NCBI RefSeq assembly: GCF_026914265.1
Contig: NC_069126.1
Span: forward strand, 38,567,725 to 38,631,724
Length of the DNA stretch: 64,000 nt
From: Mya arenaria
Taxonomy: Eukaryota; Mollusca; Bivalvia; Myida; Myidae
Direction of reading: 5' to 3'
Part shown: piece by piece, positions 44,995-54,533 of the stretch
How positions within the stretch are numbered: the stretch's first letter is position 1
Layout of the letters: each line of letters begins with the position of its first letter
Notes under the pieces: model-generated
Told to the model about the DNA's origin: nothing
What the model saw: the letters and a program-made list of their open reading frames with translations, nothing else
Databases searched by the model: none
Program-made: the position numbers and the translations under genes

Positions 44995-45640
44995 TTATTT
45001 TCGGTTTGTTTTTGTGTACTTGGGTTGTGGACGTTTCCACGGACGTTGATAGTTTGTCTGTGCTTGATTGTTTTGAGAAGGGTAAGCAGCGAACTTTATG
45101 GTGTTGTATGGTTGGTGCCCCCATCCTCTTTTCGACAAAAAAGGCTTGTTTGGTTGATCTGATACCTTTTTGTATGCCGGTAGCAAATTGTTTTTAATCC
45201 TTTGTCTCCGATTTTTGTTTTATGAGACAACTCCCTACGCTAGGATTTTAAAAATGTCACCAACTAATTCTTTATTTTCCTTGTTACCGTCTGTTTAGTT
45301 TGTATCAATTTCACAACTGGAACAAGAGCCTGACAAAGTACGGCTTGTAATTTCTGCTGCCCATAATCGTAGGCCTTTGTTTCTGGTTTAAACTGATTCC
45401 ACAGTATCTCCGTCAGCTTTGGTGTTCAATGTTTTGTTGTGTTTGTTTCGGAGATCTGTCATTTTTACCTCTTTTGTTTTTGATCTCAATGATTTATTCA
45501 CCACCGTTGCCAATTCATCTTGAACTGGATATCCAGTTTCTATATCCTGGATGAAGAAATTTGACATGGCATCCGTTTCATTCACTTCCCCGTAGCAGAC
45601 CTTTTCAATCTTATCAGTAAACAAGAGGCCCATAAGGGCC
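44995..45640 (-). pseudogene. DIRS gag fragments
   Basis: The frame at 45633-45388 has FFIQDIETGYPVQDELATVV and EVKMTDLRNKHNKTLNT, paralleling ANTINKALRG and NEKMKKLGEKYKRP of the gag at 23638. The frame at 45186-44995 is rich in Pro, Asn, Gln and Lys, as the gag tail or linker before RT usually is. The two are broken by stops and lack a middle part. Confidence 0.65.
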
Positions 45641-45676
45641 TATGCTCTACTGGCATGGCTCTTGTGGTCATTTTTG

Positions 45677-46025
45677 AACAGGGTTGTTTTCAACCCTGTT
45701 CAGTGTAGCCACAAACTCGACACTCACAACATAAAATGCCTATTAATAGTAACAAGTGTCGTATGCCTCTTTACCACCAAAAATATAGTTTGAGAAAATG
45801 CGGACTATATAAATTGCAAGCTATGTTTCCAATAACCGAGCTAGATTTGACAAAGCAAGAAGCAATCACAGCGCAATATCTATTTTAATCATTTAATTTG
45901 TTGAACTTAGATAAAGATAATATTAACGTAGTATCCCTGCGCCAAAAAATGAATGAACATCGAAACCTAAACAAAGAATAACTAACCACTCAAAGCGCAT
46001 CATTCCATCACGTGACACAATTATC
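45677..46025. repeat. dispersed repeat family I, copy 1
   Basis: Begins with the palindrome AACAGGGTTGTTTTCAACCC and runs through CACAAACTCGACACTCACAA to CATCACGTGACACAAT. A close copy lies at 57546-57880. Just upstream, ACAAGAGGCCCATAAGGGCC at 45622 resembles a common bivalve repeat head. AT-rich and non-coding. Confidence 0.8.
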
Positions 46026-47369
46026 TCACCCCCTGTGCACACCCCCTGTGCACAGTTTCCCCGATTAACACATCACGTGATAGCCCACGTGGGAATAACA
46101 AACACACGCCATTTTGACAGGCACGTGCTAAAGTGCAGACGAGTTAGCTGACGATATAGAAATAGAAAAGAGAGTTGCTGACCATATAGACAAAGATGAA
46201 AAACAATAAGTTTTGAAATTAAAGATTTTTCAAGACTTATTTTGTTTAATTTATTTGTATATACGTATAGACAGATGTTTTTTTTTTAAAAAATGGCAAT
46301 TCATTGAAATGAATTGAGTTATATTTTTTTGATGGTTTGGTGTAAATATGAGAAAAATATCGAGGATTTAATTATAACTTTTTAGGTGTTTTATTTACAA
46401 TTGTTTGAAAGCAATTATTTTAATTTTGATCATTTTACTTAAGAAACTAATTCTCTTTAATATGTTGTATTTTCGAAGTTGTTTTGTGAATAATAAGGTA
46501 AACATAGGCAAACTCTTGCTAATGAGTAAAGTTGTATTAGTATATATTTTTCTTGGTTGGGATTAGCACAAGCATTCACCCTTTTTTATATTTTCATTTT
46601 CTATTATTAAATCCCACTTATTAACGGGGAGGAAGGCTTCGTGGAGTTTGTTTCTATGCTGTTTCAATAATTCACCAGCCGTTGCATATTATCTATTTAT
46701 CGTTCATCCCGGGTGAGAATCCATTTTTTATGTAAATAATGTATATATCATTTTAAAAAACTATTTGAAATTTTAACAGTGGCCCTGAAAAGGATCGTTT
46801 TCAATTTAATACTTAGTATAGTCTTTGTTTAGGCCAACATCTATAATTACCAACCGGCAACGGTGTATCTTTAATTCACCCTGGATGATCAACCAATTTT
46901 TATTTTATTTCTCTGGTTAATAAATCCTTGGCAAGCCTAACATATATTGTAACGCCATAGGATGGAGTCTTATGCTGGGATTGGTTACATTCTCCATCCT
47001 GATTTGCCTGGTTACACAGTGACATTAACTTTATTGTCAATAAAGAAAATTAATTTGTCATTTACCATCATGCTTCAATAAACCCGGGGCGGCCCCTGTG
47101 GTTGTTTTACACGGGGACTCTTAGCTTCACTATGCTACATATCAGCACCTTATTAATATACACATGATCGTGAATCATAATGGTGAAAACCCGTATAAAA
47201 CCCTGTTCATGCAGCGCTATCAGCGCTTTGATTAATCGAGAGCATGTATGTATGGGTAAAAGGCAACATACATATAGTTCACGTTGTGTATTTGGGTTAT
47301 CTGAAAATGATGCACATTCAACGTCTGAGGACAGAAAGTGTTGTAAGCAGATAAGTTGCATGAACTATG
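46026..47369. other. nothing firm; hairpin motif copy
   Basis: Contains a 15-bp tandem (CCCCCTGTGCACA, 46029-46060) with several CACGTG cores, the inverse 22-bp motif at 47212-47233, and a small inverted pair (GGATGGAGTC and CTCCATCC near 46962 and 46990). No exon recognised. Confidence 0.45.
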
Positions 47370-48884
47370 CTCAGAAGAAAAAGTTTAGTCAGTACTTCTA
47401 CTTTGTCAAATAATTTTCGGAAATAAGACTATAACGTAAAAACATTTGACTTACCACATAGTTTATTTAATATCCAACATTTGTTAACAATTTAAACACA
47501 CAATACCAGCTGATTCCAGTATTTTACACGTCATATTTAGCATAGGAATTTGACAAATGAAAAATTCTGTCGATGTCAATATCTAGTGTGGCCACCCCTC
47601 GCTTCAATAACAGTAACACACCGACGTTTCATGCTGTTTATTAGTGTTCTAATAACGTGAAGTGGTATTCTCGCCCATTCCTCCTGTAAAGCCCGCTCAA
47701 GGTCCGCAACGTTATTGACGTCATCTCTGTTACGTACTTTACGTCCATGGTAATCCCACATATGCTCGATCGGTGAGAGATCGGGTGAGTTTGCAGGCCA
47801 ATCAAGGGTGTCGATGTTGTGTCTAGCCAGAATGTTTTGTGTGTAACATGCAGTGTGGCAGCGAGCGTTATCCTGCTGTAGAATATCAGCATGACGCTTG
47901 GCTATGTACGGTGCAACGACGGGAACAATGATTTCATCACAATAGCGAACAGCATTTAGATTTTCAGGTATTGTTTTAAGTTCTGTTTTCCCACTGTATG
48001 AAATCCCGCCCCATATCATAACACTTCCACCACCGTATCGATCACGTTGGATGATGTTAGCATGATCCAGCCATTCACCTTTGCATCTCCATACACGCAC
48101 CCTGCCATCTGCCCCTTGCAGCTTAAATTTGGATTCGTCTGTGAAAAAGATCCTGTTCCATTGCCGTCTTATCCAGCCATGACGTTGGCTAGCCCAATTT
48201 GGATGTGCTATACGGTGACGCGCACTCAGCGGAATGCCAATGTAAGGGCGACGAGCGCGAAGTCGTGCGGCCTTCAAACGATTACGTGCAGTGAAAACCG
48301 AAATTCTGGTTCCTGTGGCAATTTTCAATTGATTTGCAATCTTCCGGGCAACCATGAAACGATGACGTCGAGATGACGTCACTTTGTACCGATCTTTGCG
48401 TGGCGTCGTTTTACGAGGTCTGCCTGACCGCGGCTGTCCTTAACGCTGCCTGTTTGAATGAATCGTTCTTGCAGACGAAAAATAGTCTGTTCGTGAACAC
48501 CAAAACGACGAGCGACGTCAGCTACGCGTATACCGGCTTCCAGCAATCCTAAAGCGATATTTCTGTCATCTTATGATAAGCTTGGGCGACGTCCCATGAT
48601 TGTTATCGATATTTTGTGTCCAGATTATTTCAATGTGACCACTATACTATTCATTTGATAAAATTGCCGACAAAATGACCATGCCGATTAACGTGTGCAC
48701 GTGCACCACGTGAATTTCGAAAAAATAGCAAAACTACTGTATGCAGTGGCAAATTAGGGATTAACTGATGTATTGATAATAAATAGGTCAACCACCTGTT
48801 GTTTAGATGTATTTACTTAAACTATTTTCAAAATTGTTGACTTAGTTCAAAAATGAAAATACTGACTAAACTTTTTCTTCTGAG
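47370..48884 (-). mobile_element. Tc1-like DNA transposon, both ends present
   Basis: CTCAGAAGAAAAAGTTTAGT followed by CAGTA at 47370-47394 is matched in inverse at 48860-48884 with full agreement over 25 bp. TA follows the right end directly; the left flank has TATG. Length (1515 bp) and a single transposase frame fit the Tc1 type. With a stop and a frameshift in the gene it is non-autonomous, but its ends could still be mobilised. Confidence 0.85.
47576..48597 (-). pseudogene. Tc1-family DD34E transposase, one stop and one frameshift
   Basis: Cut-and-paste transposase. The main frame (48382-47576, 268 codons) carries the whole catalytic domain: TDESKF (Asp82), the glycine-rich YGGGSVMIWGGIS, QQDNARCHTA (Asp171) and ANSPDLSPIEHMWD (Glu206), giving a 34-residue D-to-E spacing. 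The N-terminal helix-turn-helix part lies upstream. It starts MGRRPSLS at 48597, meets a stop at about 48571, reads on through VADVARRFGVHEQTIFRLQ, and changes frame near 48425 into RPRKTTPRK. It is therefore a young pseudogene with only two lesions. Confidence 0.9.
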
Positions 48885-49650
48885 TATATTTTAATATATG
48901 CAAAGTTAAGGTCATCTGACAAAAAAAAATGCTTTCAAAACTGTTCTCATAGTCAAAATTTCTGTGGTTTTAAAAATAAAAAAAGTTAGTTGAAAGGTCA
49001 AAGTCAAGGGCATACTAAGACAACATTGATGCTCATTTGCAAAACTGTAGACATGGTCTAAATATCATTGCTGTAGCTTTAAAAATAAAAAAGAAGGTCA
49101 AAAGGGTTGGGGCCAGCTTTAGCCCCAGGGGCATATTTTCAACTATTTTGCTTGACAGTCACCATATGATGCTCCACAACAAATATCAAAGGTATGAGCC
49201 TTGTGGAAGATTTGAAAAAAAATCTTGAATAAGTCTCTAGAAAACTTGTGACCCCCGGGGCAGTGCCAGTTTTGATCCCAGGGTCATAATTTGAACAACC
49301 ATGGTAACAGGCCACTAAATTGTGCTTTATTCAAAATAGCTGGTTCCGACAAAAATATTTTCAAACATTCCCAATTTAAGTATACCAAACCGGTGAATGC
49401 AGGGGGGTGGACAGTAATGACCCCAGGGGCATAATTTGAACAAACATTCACAAGCAATTGAGCTGAGATAGATGTGCGAACACACAAAAAGATTTTCAAA
49501 CATTTTCCAATTTAAGTTTACCAAACCTGTGAACCCTGGACGTGGTCAGTAATGACCCCAGGTGTATTATTTAAACAAACATTCACAACCAATTTTGGTT
49601 TAATAGATGAATGCCGAACTACAGACACTCAGAGCTGAAAAATTTGGGCT
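48885..49650. repeat. bivalve tandem repeat family J (two related unit types)
   Basis: At 48900-49320 units carry TGTAGCTTTAAAAATAAAAA, AAGGTCAAAAGGG and CAGCTTTAGCCCCAGGGGCA. At 49340-49600 units of about 145 bp carry CCAATTTAAGTATACCAAAC and AATGACCCCAGGGGCATAAT. The family matches 62945-63640. Frames on either strand are by-products. Confidence 0.75.
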
Positions 49651-49929
49651 TTCAACTAGAACAAGGCAGAGTAATTCACAAAATCAACTGCAGAACCAAA
49701 AAGCAACTTGTCTCCCTTTAATCCTAGACTTGGATTTAAATGTAAACTTGGCTTAAAATAGAATTCGCTCATGCAGAACTGGCTAAAACTAGGTTAGCTA
49801 AAATAGTATATTTTTTTAAAACTTTCAAGGCCCATAATCTAGGCATGCACAGGCGGGTTTTCAAAAGACTGTATCGTGTTAACAAGCAATTGTTTACAGA
49901 CACAAGGACGCACATACTATGTACACATT
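49651..49929. other. spacer before LINE
   Basis: No feature recognised. The 5' border of the LINE is not sharply defined. Confidence 0.35.
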
Positions 49930-49930
49930 A

Positions 49931-50012
49931 CCATCGCATCAGCTCTTCTGGCCTTTGGCTAGTAGAGCTAAAAACTGATCAGTATCATCCTGATCTGAGC
50001 TCATATAATCTT
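49931..50012 (+). other. U2-snRNA-like segment in the LINE leader
   Basis: ATCGC, then CTTCTGGCCTTTGGCTA and then CAGTATCATCCTGATCTG with ATAT shortly after, parallel the order of the U2 snRNA 5' region (ATCGCTTCTCGGCCTTTTGG, then AGTATCTGTTCTTATCAG, then ATAT). Spacing differs by a 7-base insertion near the start. It is not a U2 gene: the Sm site and later stem-loops are absent. Confidence 0.4.
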
Positions 50013-50142
50013 TATCAAGGCAGATCTGTTTCTCACTCAGTGAGGGGTCATCATTTTCTTGGGAATTCCCCCGATTTAAGGAGGTGACATCTCTTTTTAA
50101 GCATTTCATGCTTTCCGTCATCGTTTCCATACATCTTGATAA

Positions 50143-50664
50143 TTGGTACCATTCCTGTTAATGACGATAACGTGCTATTCCCAATTTTTGTCAGCCTATC
50201 AAAGAGGCTCTCTTGAGGCGCATGACAGACACTCTATTGATTTAACTCGTTCTTGCAATAGATATCATCATTTAGCTAATATATGCCAGGAATGTAATGA
50301 GGTAATATGTTCATGCAGTTTTTTTAGGCAAGTTATGTGTGTTGACCAAATTGAAACGTGTAAAAACATCGAAAGTATACATTCTGAGTTAACATACGAC
50401 GTCTGGCAAAATGAGAATAGATCTAGCACAAATTGTATCGAAAATAATGTTGCGTTATACGGTCACGTCAACTCGCTAGGAACCGATATTAAATCTGATA
50501 AAATTATTACCGATACCGATAACAACGTAAGCACCATAATAAGCCAAAAATGCTGTCAACTAAATTGCACGAGTGTGTTGGGCGGTAGTCATAATTCGCA
50601 GTGTATTAATACAAATGGAAACAAATGGAAACACATATACTCCAGCAGCCTCTTCTCAAGGTGA
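50143..50664 (+). CDS. putative LINE ORF1-like small frame
   Basis: 173 codons, overlapping the first 92 bases of the long frame. It has a cysteine/histidine cluster around residues 37-65 (CNRYHHLANICQECNEVICS and following) that could be a worn zinc-binding knuckle. It ends with further cysteines. Its position just ahead of the endonuclease/RT frame suggests ORF1, the RNA-binding protein of LINEs, but I see no clear match to a known ORF1 fold. It may instead be leader sequence that happens to be open. The first codon GTG/ATG choice is uncertain. Confidence 0.4.
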   Translation: MVPFLLMTITCYSQFLSAYQRGSLEAHDRHSIDLTRSCNRYHHLANICQECNEVICSCSFFRQVMCVDQIETCKNIESIHSELTYDVWQNENRSSTNCIENNVALYGHVNSLGTDIKSDKIITDTDNNVSTIISQKCCQLNCTSVLGGSHNSQCINTNGNKWKHIYSSSLFSR

Positions 50665-53533
50665 CACTGTGTTCATGTTTGATAAGAAGGGTGTTCGGTG
50701 TGCACACTTAAACGTATGTCATTTGCTTCCGAAACTTGAGGAAATTAAATACCACCTTTGTCAATCGTATTCGCCAAATATATTAGGTTTATGTGAAACT
50801 TTTTTACACGCAGATATCAATGACAATATGCTGCAAGTTAAGAATTACACGTTTGAAAGGAAAGACCGAGAACATAAAAAGGGAGGGGGTATTCTTGTTT
50901 ACGTGAACAATAATATACAGTACCGTAGACGTCTAGATCTCGAGGTAAATGACATTGAATCGATTTGGCTTGAAATTAATGGTCTATATTGCAAATCGTT
51001 CTTAATCAATTTCATTTATCGACCTCCGAACTCCCAACAAAAATGGATTGACTTATATGATAAGCAGTTAGAAATAGCTGATAGTTCTAATATTGGGTTT
51101 CATTTAATTGGAGATTTTAATATCAATTATTCGCCGGAAAGTGGCAAATATAACAACACTAAATGGGCAGATCTTACCACGAAGTATGGCTTGGAACAAT
51201 TAATCAAATCACCAACAAGAATTTCAAAAAATAACTCTACTATAATAGATCATTTATATACGAATATGAGTAATCATGTAACTGAATGGTGTGTGTCTCA
51301 CTTATCACTAAGTGACCACTTTCCCGTTTGTTTCACACATTCTATTACAGACAAATTACCAAAATTGGCCCCTAATAGCCATACAGTTATACAATATAGA
51401 TCTTTTAAGAAATTTGAAAAAGAAGCTTTTCAGGCAGAATTGATGTTTTCAGGACTGGATGAAATAGACTCATTGTCAAATTCCAATGATGCACTGAAAA
51501 GATTTTATGAAATTCTAAATGGCATTTTATCTAAACATGCCCCAGTCAAAGATAAACGTGTGAAACGCGAGAATCAGCCTGATTGGTTTACTGAGGAAAT
51601 TATATCTATAATAAATCACAGGGATAAATGCCGAAAAACTGGCAACATAGACCAGTATAAAATACTTAGAAATAAAGTAACTTCTATGATAAAGAAAAGT
51701 AAAAAGAATTTTTTCAACAATGCAATAAAAGACAATAAAAATCCGACATATTTATGGAAAAATCTAAAAGATATTTCACATTTGAATCAATCAACTGTGA
51801 CAGCATTACCTCATAAAATGACATTTAATGAATTTCCGGTTGAAGATCCGTCAAATATTGTAAACGAATTAAACAGTCATTTTGTAAGCATTTCAAACAT
51901 TATAAATAAAACAAAGTTTTTGAATACAAATTTTAGAAACTTAAAACATATTCTAGATACAAAACTAGGTACAAATAGGTTTGAGATTAAACATATTACC
52001 CCTTATGAAGTCCATACTATTATTGATAAATTAAATGTTGGAAAGGCCACAGGCATAGATGGAGTAGGCCCCAAAATTTTGAAGCAATGTGGTGATACTA
52101 TTACACCTTGTATAGCATCAATTATCAACAGTAGTATAGCGCATGGAGTTTTCCCTGATAAACTGAAAGAAGCACGAGTAATACCAATTTTCAAGTCGGG
52201 CAACAAAGAGGACCCCAATAATTACCGCCCCATTTCAATACTCCCAACTATATCAAAAATCTTTGAAAGGCATATAGCGACACAGGTACAGTTGTACTTT
52301 GAGAAAAGCGATGTCATACACAAAACACAATCTGGTTTTAGAAAACACCATTCATGTAACACTGCTCTAATAAGACTTATAGATACTTGGCTTAAAGATG
52401 TTGACAGTGGTAAACTAGTTGGTGCGATATTTTTGGATTTGAGAAAAGCTTTCGATTTAGTTGATCATGAAATTCTTCTTTATAAATTGAAACTGTATCA
52501 TTTTTCTGAAATAGCATTGAATTTGTTTAAATCATATCTTGAAAATAGAAACCAAATTGTAAAGATTGGCAAAATTAAATCGCAAAAACTCACTGTTACA
52601 TCTGGGGTACCCCAGGGTTCTATACTGGGTCCCTTGCTTTTTATTTTATACATAAATGATATTGCAGTTATGCATCCAACATTAAATATAGATCTATATG
52701 CAGATGACTCAACACTTTATGAATCTGGATATCAGTTGACGGATATTCAAAATAAATTACAACATCATTTAAATTATGTTAATAAGTGGTGTCAACTAAA
52801 TAATATGTCATTGCATCCTTCCAAGACTAAATGCATGTTAATAGGGTCTGCAAATAAATTAAAAAACACTGGGAATCTTGAACTTTGTATTAATGATGTT
52901 CAAATAGTTAATGTTGTTGTGCAAAAGTTATTAGGGTTGTATATAGATAATACACTAAACTGGCATGTGCAAATCGATTATGTTTGTAAAAATCTGAATA
53001 AGAAAATTGCACTTCTAAAAAATATAATATATTTCCTCACACCTGATACAAAACGAATGTTTTACAATGCATATATTCTGCCAAATTTTGATTACGGCTG
53101 CTTGGTCTGGGGCAAGGGAACCAATTCATATGTGAATAAAATAAATAACTTACAAAAACGAATTGCAAAAATCATACTTGGTAAATCTAAACGAGATTCA
53201 TCAACAAATCTATTTAAAGAACTAAAATGGCTAAACTTCTCGGATAGATGTAAATACCACGCAGCAGTATTAGTTTACAAGACGTTGAATAGCATGGCTC
53301 CATCATATATGTCAGAATTAGTAACAGTTTCAGACAATAATGTATATATGCTAAGATCAATGGCACACAAAGATATTGTTTTACAAACTAGACCTCGTAC
53401 TAATCATATGAAAGCATCGTTTACATATTACAGCAGAATTGTTTGGAATAATATACCTTTGGAAATACGAGAATCAAAAAACTTTAATACGTATAAAATA
53501 AAGGTCAAACAGTACCTCATAGGAAACTTGTGA
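50573..53533 (+). CDS. LINE ORF2: endonuclease and reverse transcriptase
   Basis: 986 codons without interruption. The APE-type endonuclease spans about residues 40-260, with HLNV (45-48), the catalytic Glu in CETFL (75), YRPP (149-152), GDFN (180-183) and SDH (247-249). The RT spans about 490-800: VIPIFKSGNKEDPNNYRPIS, motif A FLDLRKAFDLVDHE (about 623), motif B GVPQGSILGPLLF (about 678), and the catalytic YADDST (about 709). The C-terminal part (LPNFDYGCLVWG, LQKRIAKIIL) is typical of CR1/L2-like elements. The protein nicks target DNA and copies the element RNA from the nick. All catalytic residues I can check are present, so this may encode active enzyme. The start is uncertain: ATG at 50573, or in-frame ATGs at about 50615 and 50675. 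Confidence 0.92.
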   Translation: MCWAVVIIRSVLIQMETNGNTYTPAASSQGDTVFMFDKKGVRCAHLNVCHLLPKLEEIKYHLCQSYSPNILGLCETFLHADINDNMLQVKNYTFERKDREHKKGGGILVYVNNNIQYRRRLDLEVNDIESIWLEINGLYCKSFLINFIYRPPNSQQKWIDLYDKQLEIADSSNIGFHLIGDFNINYSPESGKYNNTKWADLTTKYGLEQLIKSPTRISKNNSTIIDHLYTNMSNHVTEWCVSHLSLSDHFPVCFTHSITDKLPKLAPNSHTVIQYRSFKKFEKEAFQAELMFSGLDEIDSLSNSNDALKRFYEILNGILSKHAPVKDKRVKRENQPDWFTEEIISIINHRDKCRKTGNIDQYKILRNKVTSMIKKSKKNFFNNAIKDNKNPTYLWKNLKDISHLNQSTVTALPHKMTFNEFPVEDPSNIVNELNSHFVSISNIINKTKFLNTNFRNLKHILDTKLGTNRFEIKHITPYEVHTIIDKLNVGKATGIDGVGPKILKQCGDTITPCIASIINSSIAHGVFPDKLKEARVIPIFKSGNKEDPNNYRPISILPTISKIFERHIATQVQLYFEKSDVIHKTQSGFRKHHSCNTALIRLIDTWLKDVDSGKLVGAIFLDLRKAFDLVDHEILLYKLKLYHFSEIALNLFKSYLENRNQIVKIGKIKSQKLTVTSGVPQGSILGPLLFILYINDIAVMHPTLNIDLYADDSTLYESGYQLTDIQNKLQHHLNYVNKWCQLNNMSLHPSKTKCMLIGSANKLKNTGNLELCINDVQIVNVVVQKLLGLYIDNTLNWHVQIDYVCKNLNKKIALLKNIIYFLTPDTKRMFYNAYILPNFDYGCLVWGKGTNSYVNKINNLQKRIAKIILGKSKRDSSTNLFKELKWLNFSDRCKYHAAVLVYKTLNSMAPSYMSELVTVSDNNVYMLRSMAHKDIVLQTRPRTNHMKASFTYYSRIVWNNIPLEIRESKNFNTYKIKVKQYLIGNL

Positions 53534-53820
53534 TTATACAAATTGTGATGTTTTATTCATAATTATATTTAACTGAGAGTATCTGTCTAATATTGATTCA
53601 ACATCATCATCATGTCATCATATGCATCATTATCGTCAGCATTAACAGCATACTTATAATCATCATCATCATCGTCATCGTTGTTAGCATCGTCTTCATG
53701 TTTGTCTTATGATTATTTGCCATATTTTCATTCTGTTTCAGAGGGCCATATCGAAAATAAGATTCTGTAGTTTTGTACATGATCTTAATATGTCACCTTC
53801 TTAAAATAAAGAAATAAATG
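53534..53820 (+). other. LINE 3' untranslated region and tail
   Basis: Includes a CATCATCAT/CGTCATCG low-complexity run (about 53600-53695), then TTTCAGAGGGCCATATCG, and ends CTTAAAATAAAGAAATAAAT, which holds polyadenylation-like AATAAA signals and acts as the simple tail. Confidence 0.6.
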
Positions 53821-53917
53821 TGTGCTGTTACTTCCGCCCTGGCCATCTGCCAAATCCGCCTAAAAGGCAATATTTCTCTGTGTACCTTTCTTTCTAAATA
53901 TATATACGAATTTTTAG

Positions 53918-54482
53918 GACGTGGTATCTGTCCATTTGTATTCTTAATTTCGACATGGGATCCAATCTATGGAATCATTAAATAAAATACAACAAATATG
54001 ACGTGGTATCCGTCATATACTTAAATGTAATACATATACTAACAACTTGGAATCCGTCGTTAAATTCCATAAAATACACGTAATCCTGACGTGGTATCCG
54101 TCGTATAATGTGATAAAATACTTGTTATCCCAACGTGGTATCCGTCTGATAATCTTATAAAATACATGTTATCCCGACTAGGCATCTGTCTGATAATTTT
54201 ATAAAATACATGAAATCCCGACGTGGTATCCGCTGGATAAATCAATAATATACATGTAACTCCGATGTGGTAACCGTCGGATAATTTGATAAAATACTTG
54301 TTATCCCGACGTGGTATCCGTCTGATAATCATATAGAATACATGAAATCCCGACGTGGCATCTGTCTGATAATTTCATAAAATACATGAAATCCCGACGT
54401 GGTATCCGCCAGATAAATCAATAATATACATGTAACTCCGACGTGGTATCCGTCGGATAATTTGATAAAATACTTGTAATCA
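53918..54482. repeat. 44-bp minisatellite, about 12 copies
   Basis: The unit begins GACGTGGTATCCGTCTGATA and continues with an AT-rich half containing ATAAAATACATG. Successive starts at 54264, 54308, 54352, 54396 and 54440 give exactly 44 bp; outer copies are more worn. A minus-strand 90-codon frame here is a by-product (132 bp equals 44 codons). Confidence 0.9.
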
Positions 54483-54483
54483 C

Positions 54484-54533
54484 AATCTCATTAAAATAAG
54501 ATCCCCAATACACGCTTCACGACGTTACGCTAA
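54484..54533 (-). mobile_element. truncated MITE D copy
   Basis: CAATCTCATTAAAATAAGATCC through ACGACGTTACGCTA is the inverse of the right half of the 91-bp MITE at 6739-6829. The other half is missing, and it abuts the last minisatellite unit. Confidence 0.75.

Larger units (their letters stand above)
42180..45640 (-). mobile_element. DIRS-like retrotransposon, copy 3, split by DNA transposon
   Basis: On the minus strand gag (45633-45388), a basic gag/linker stretch (45186-44995), RT (44973 to about 43929) and RNase H (42556 to about 42180) follow in order. A 1367-bp element sits between RT and RNase H. No recombinase and no terminal repeat were found. Multiple stops make it a fossil. It is more diverged from copy 1 than a recent sister would be. 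Confidence 0.8.
49930..53820 (+). mobile_element. near-full-length non-LTR retrotransposon (CR1/L2-like)
   Basis: The leader (U2-like start), a cysteine-rich small frame, a long endonuclease/RT frame and a 3' untranslated end with AATAAAGAAATAAATG follow in the right order. There are no internal stops in the large frame. Absence of LTRs, an apurinic-type endonuclease and an A-rich simple tail place it among APE-type LINEs. The C-terminal region after RT lacks RNase H, as in CR1/L2/Rex-like clades. It is probably a recent insertion. Confidence 0.85.

Noticed and set aside
46774..46802. Histone 3' stem-loop-like sequence (inverse GATCCTTTTCAGGGCC)
   Set aside because: The stem has a mismatch, no purine-rich downstream element was seen, and no histone coding sequence lies on either side.
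46962..47000. Small inverted pair GGATGGAGTC/CTCCATCC as a riboswitch or terminator
   Set aside because: Such bacterial signals do not apply in this genome and the pair is short.
54060..54332. 90-codon minus-strand frame
   Set aside because: By-product of the 44-bp minisatellite.
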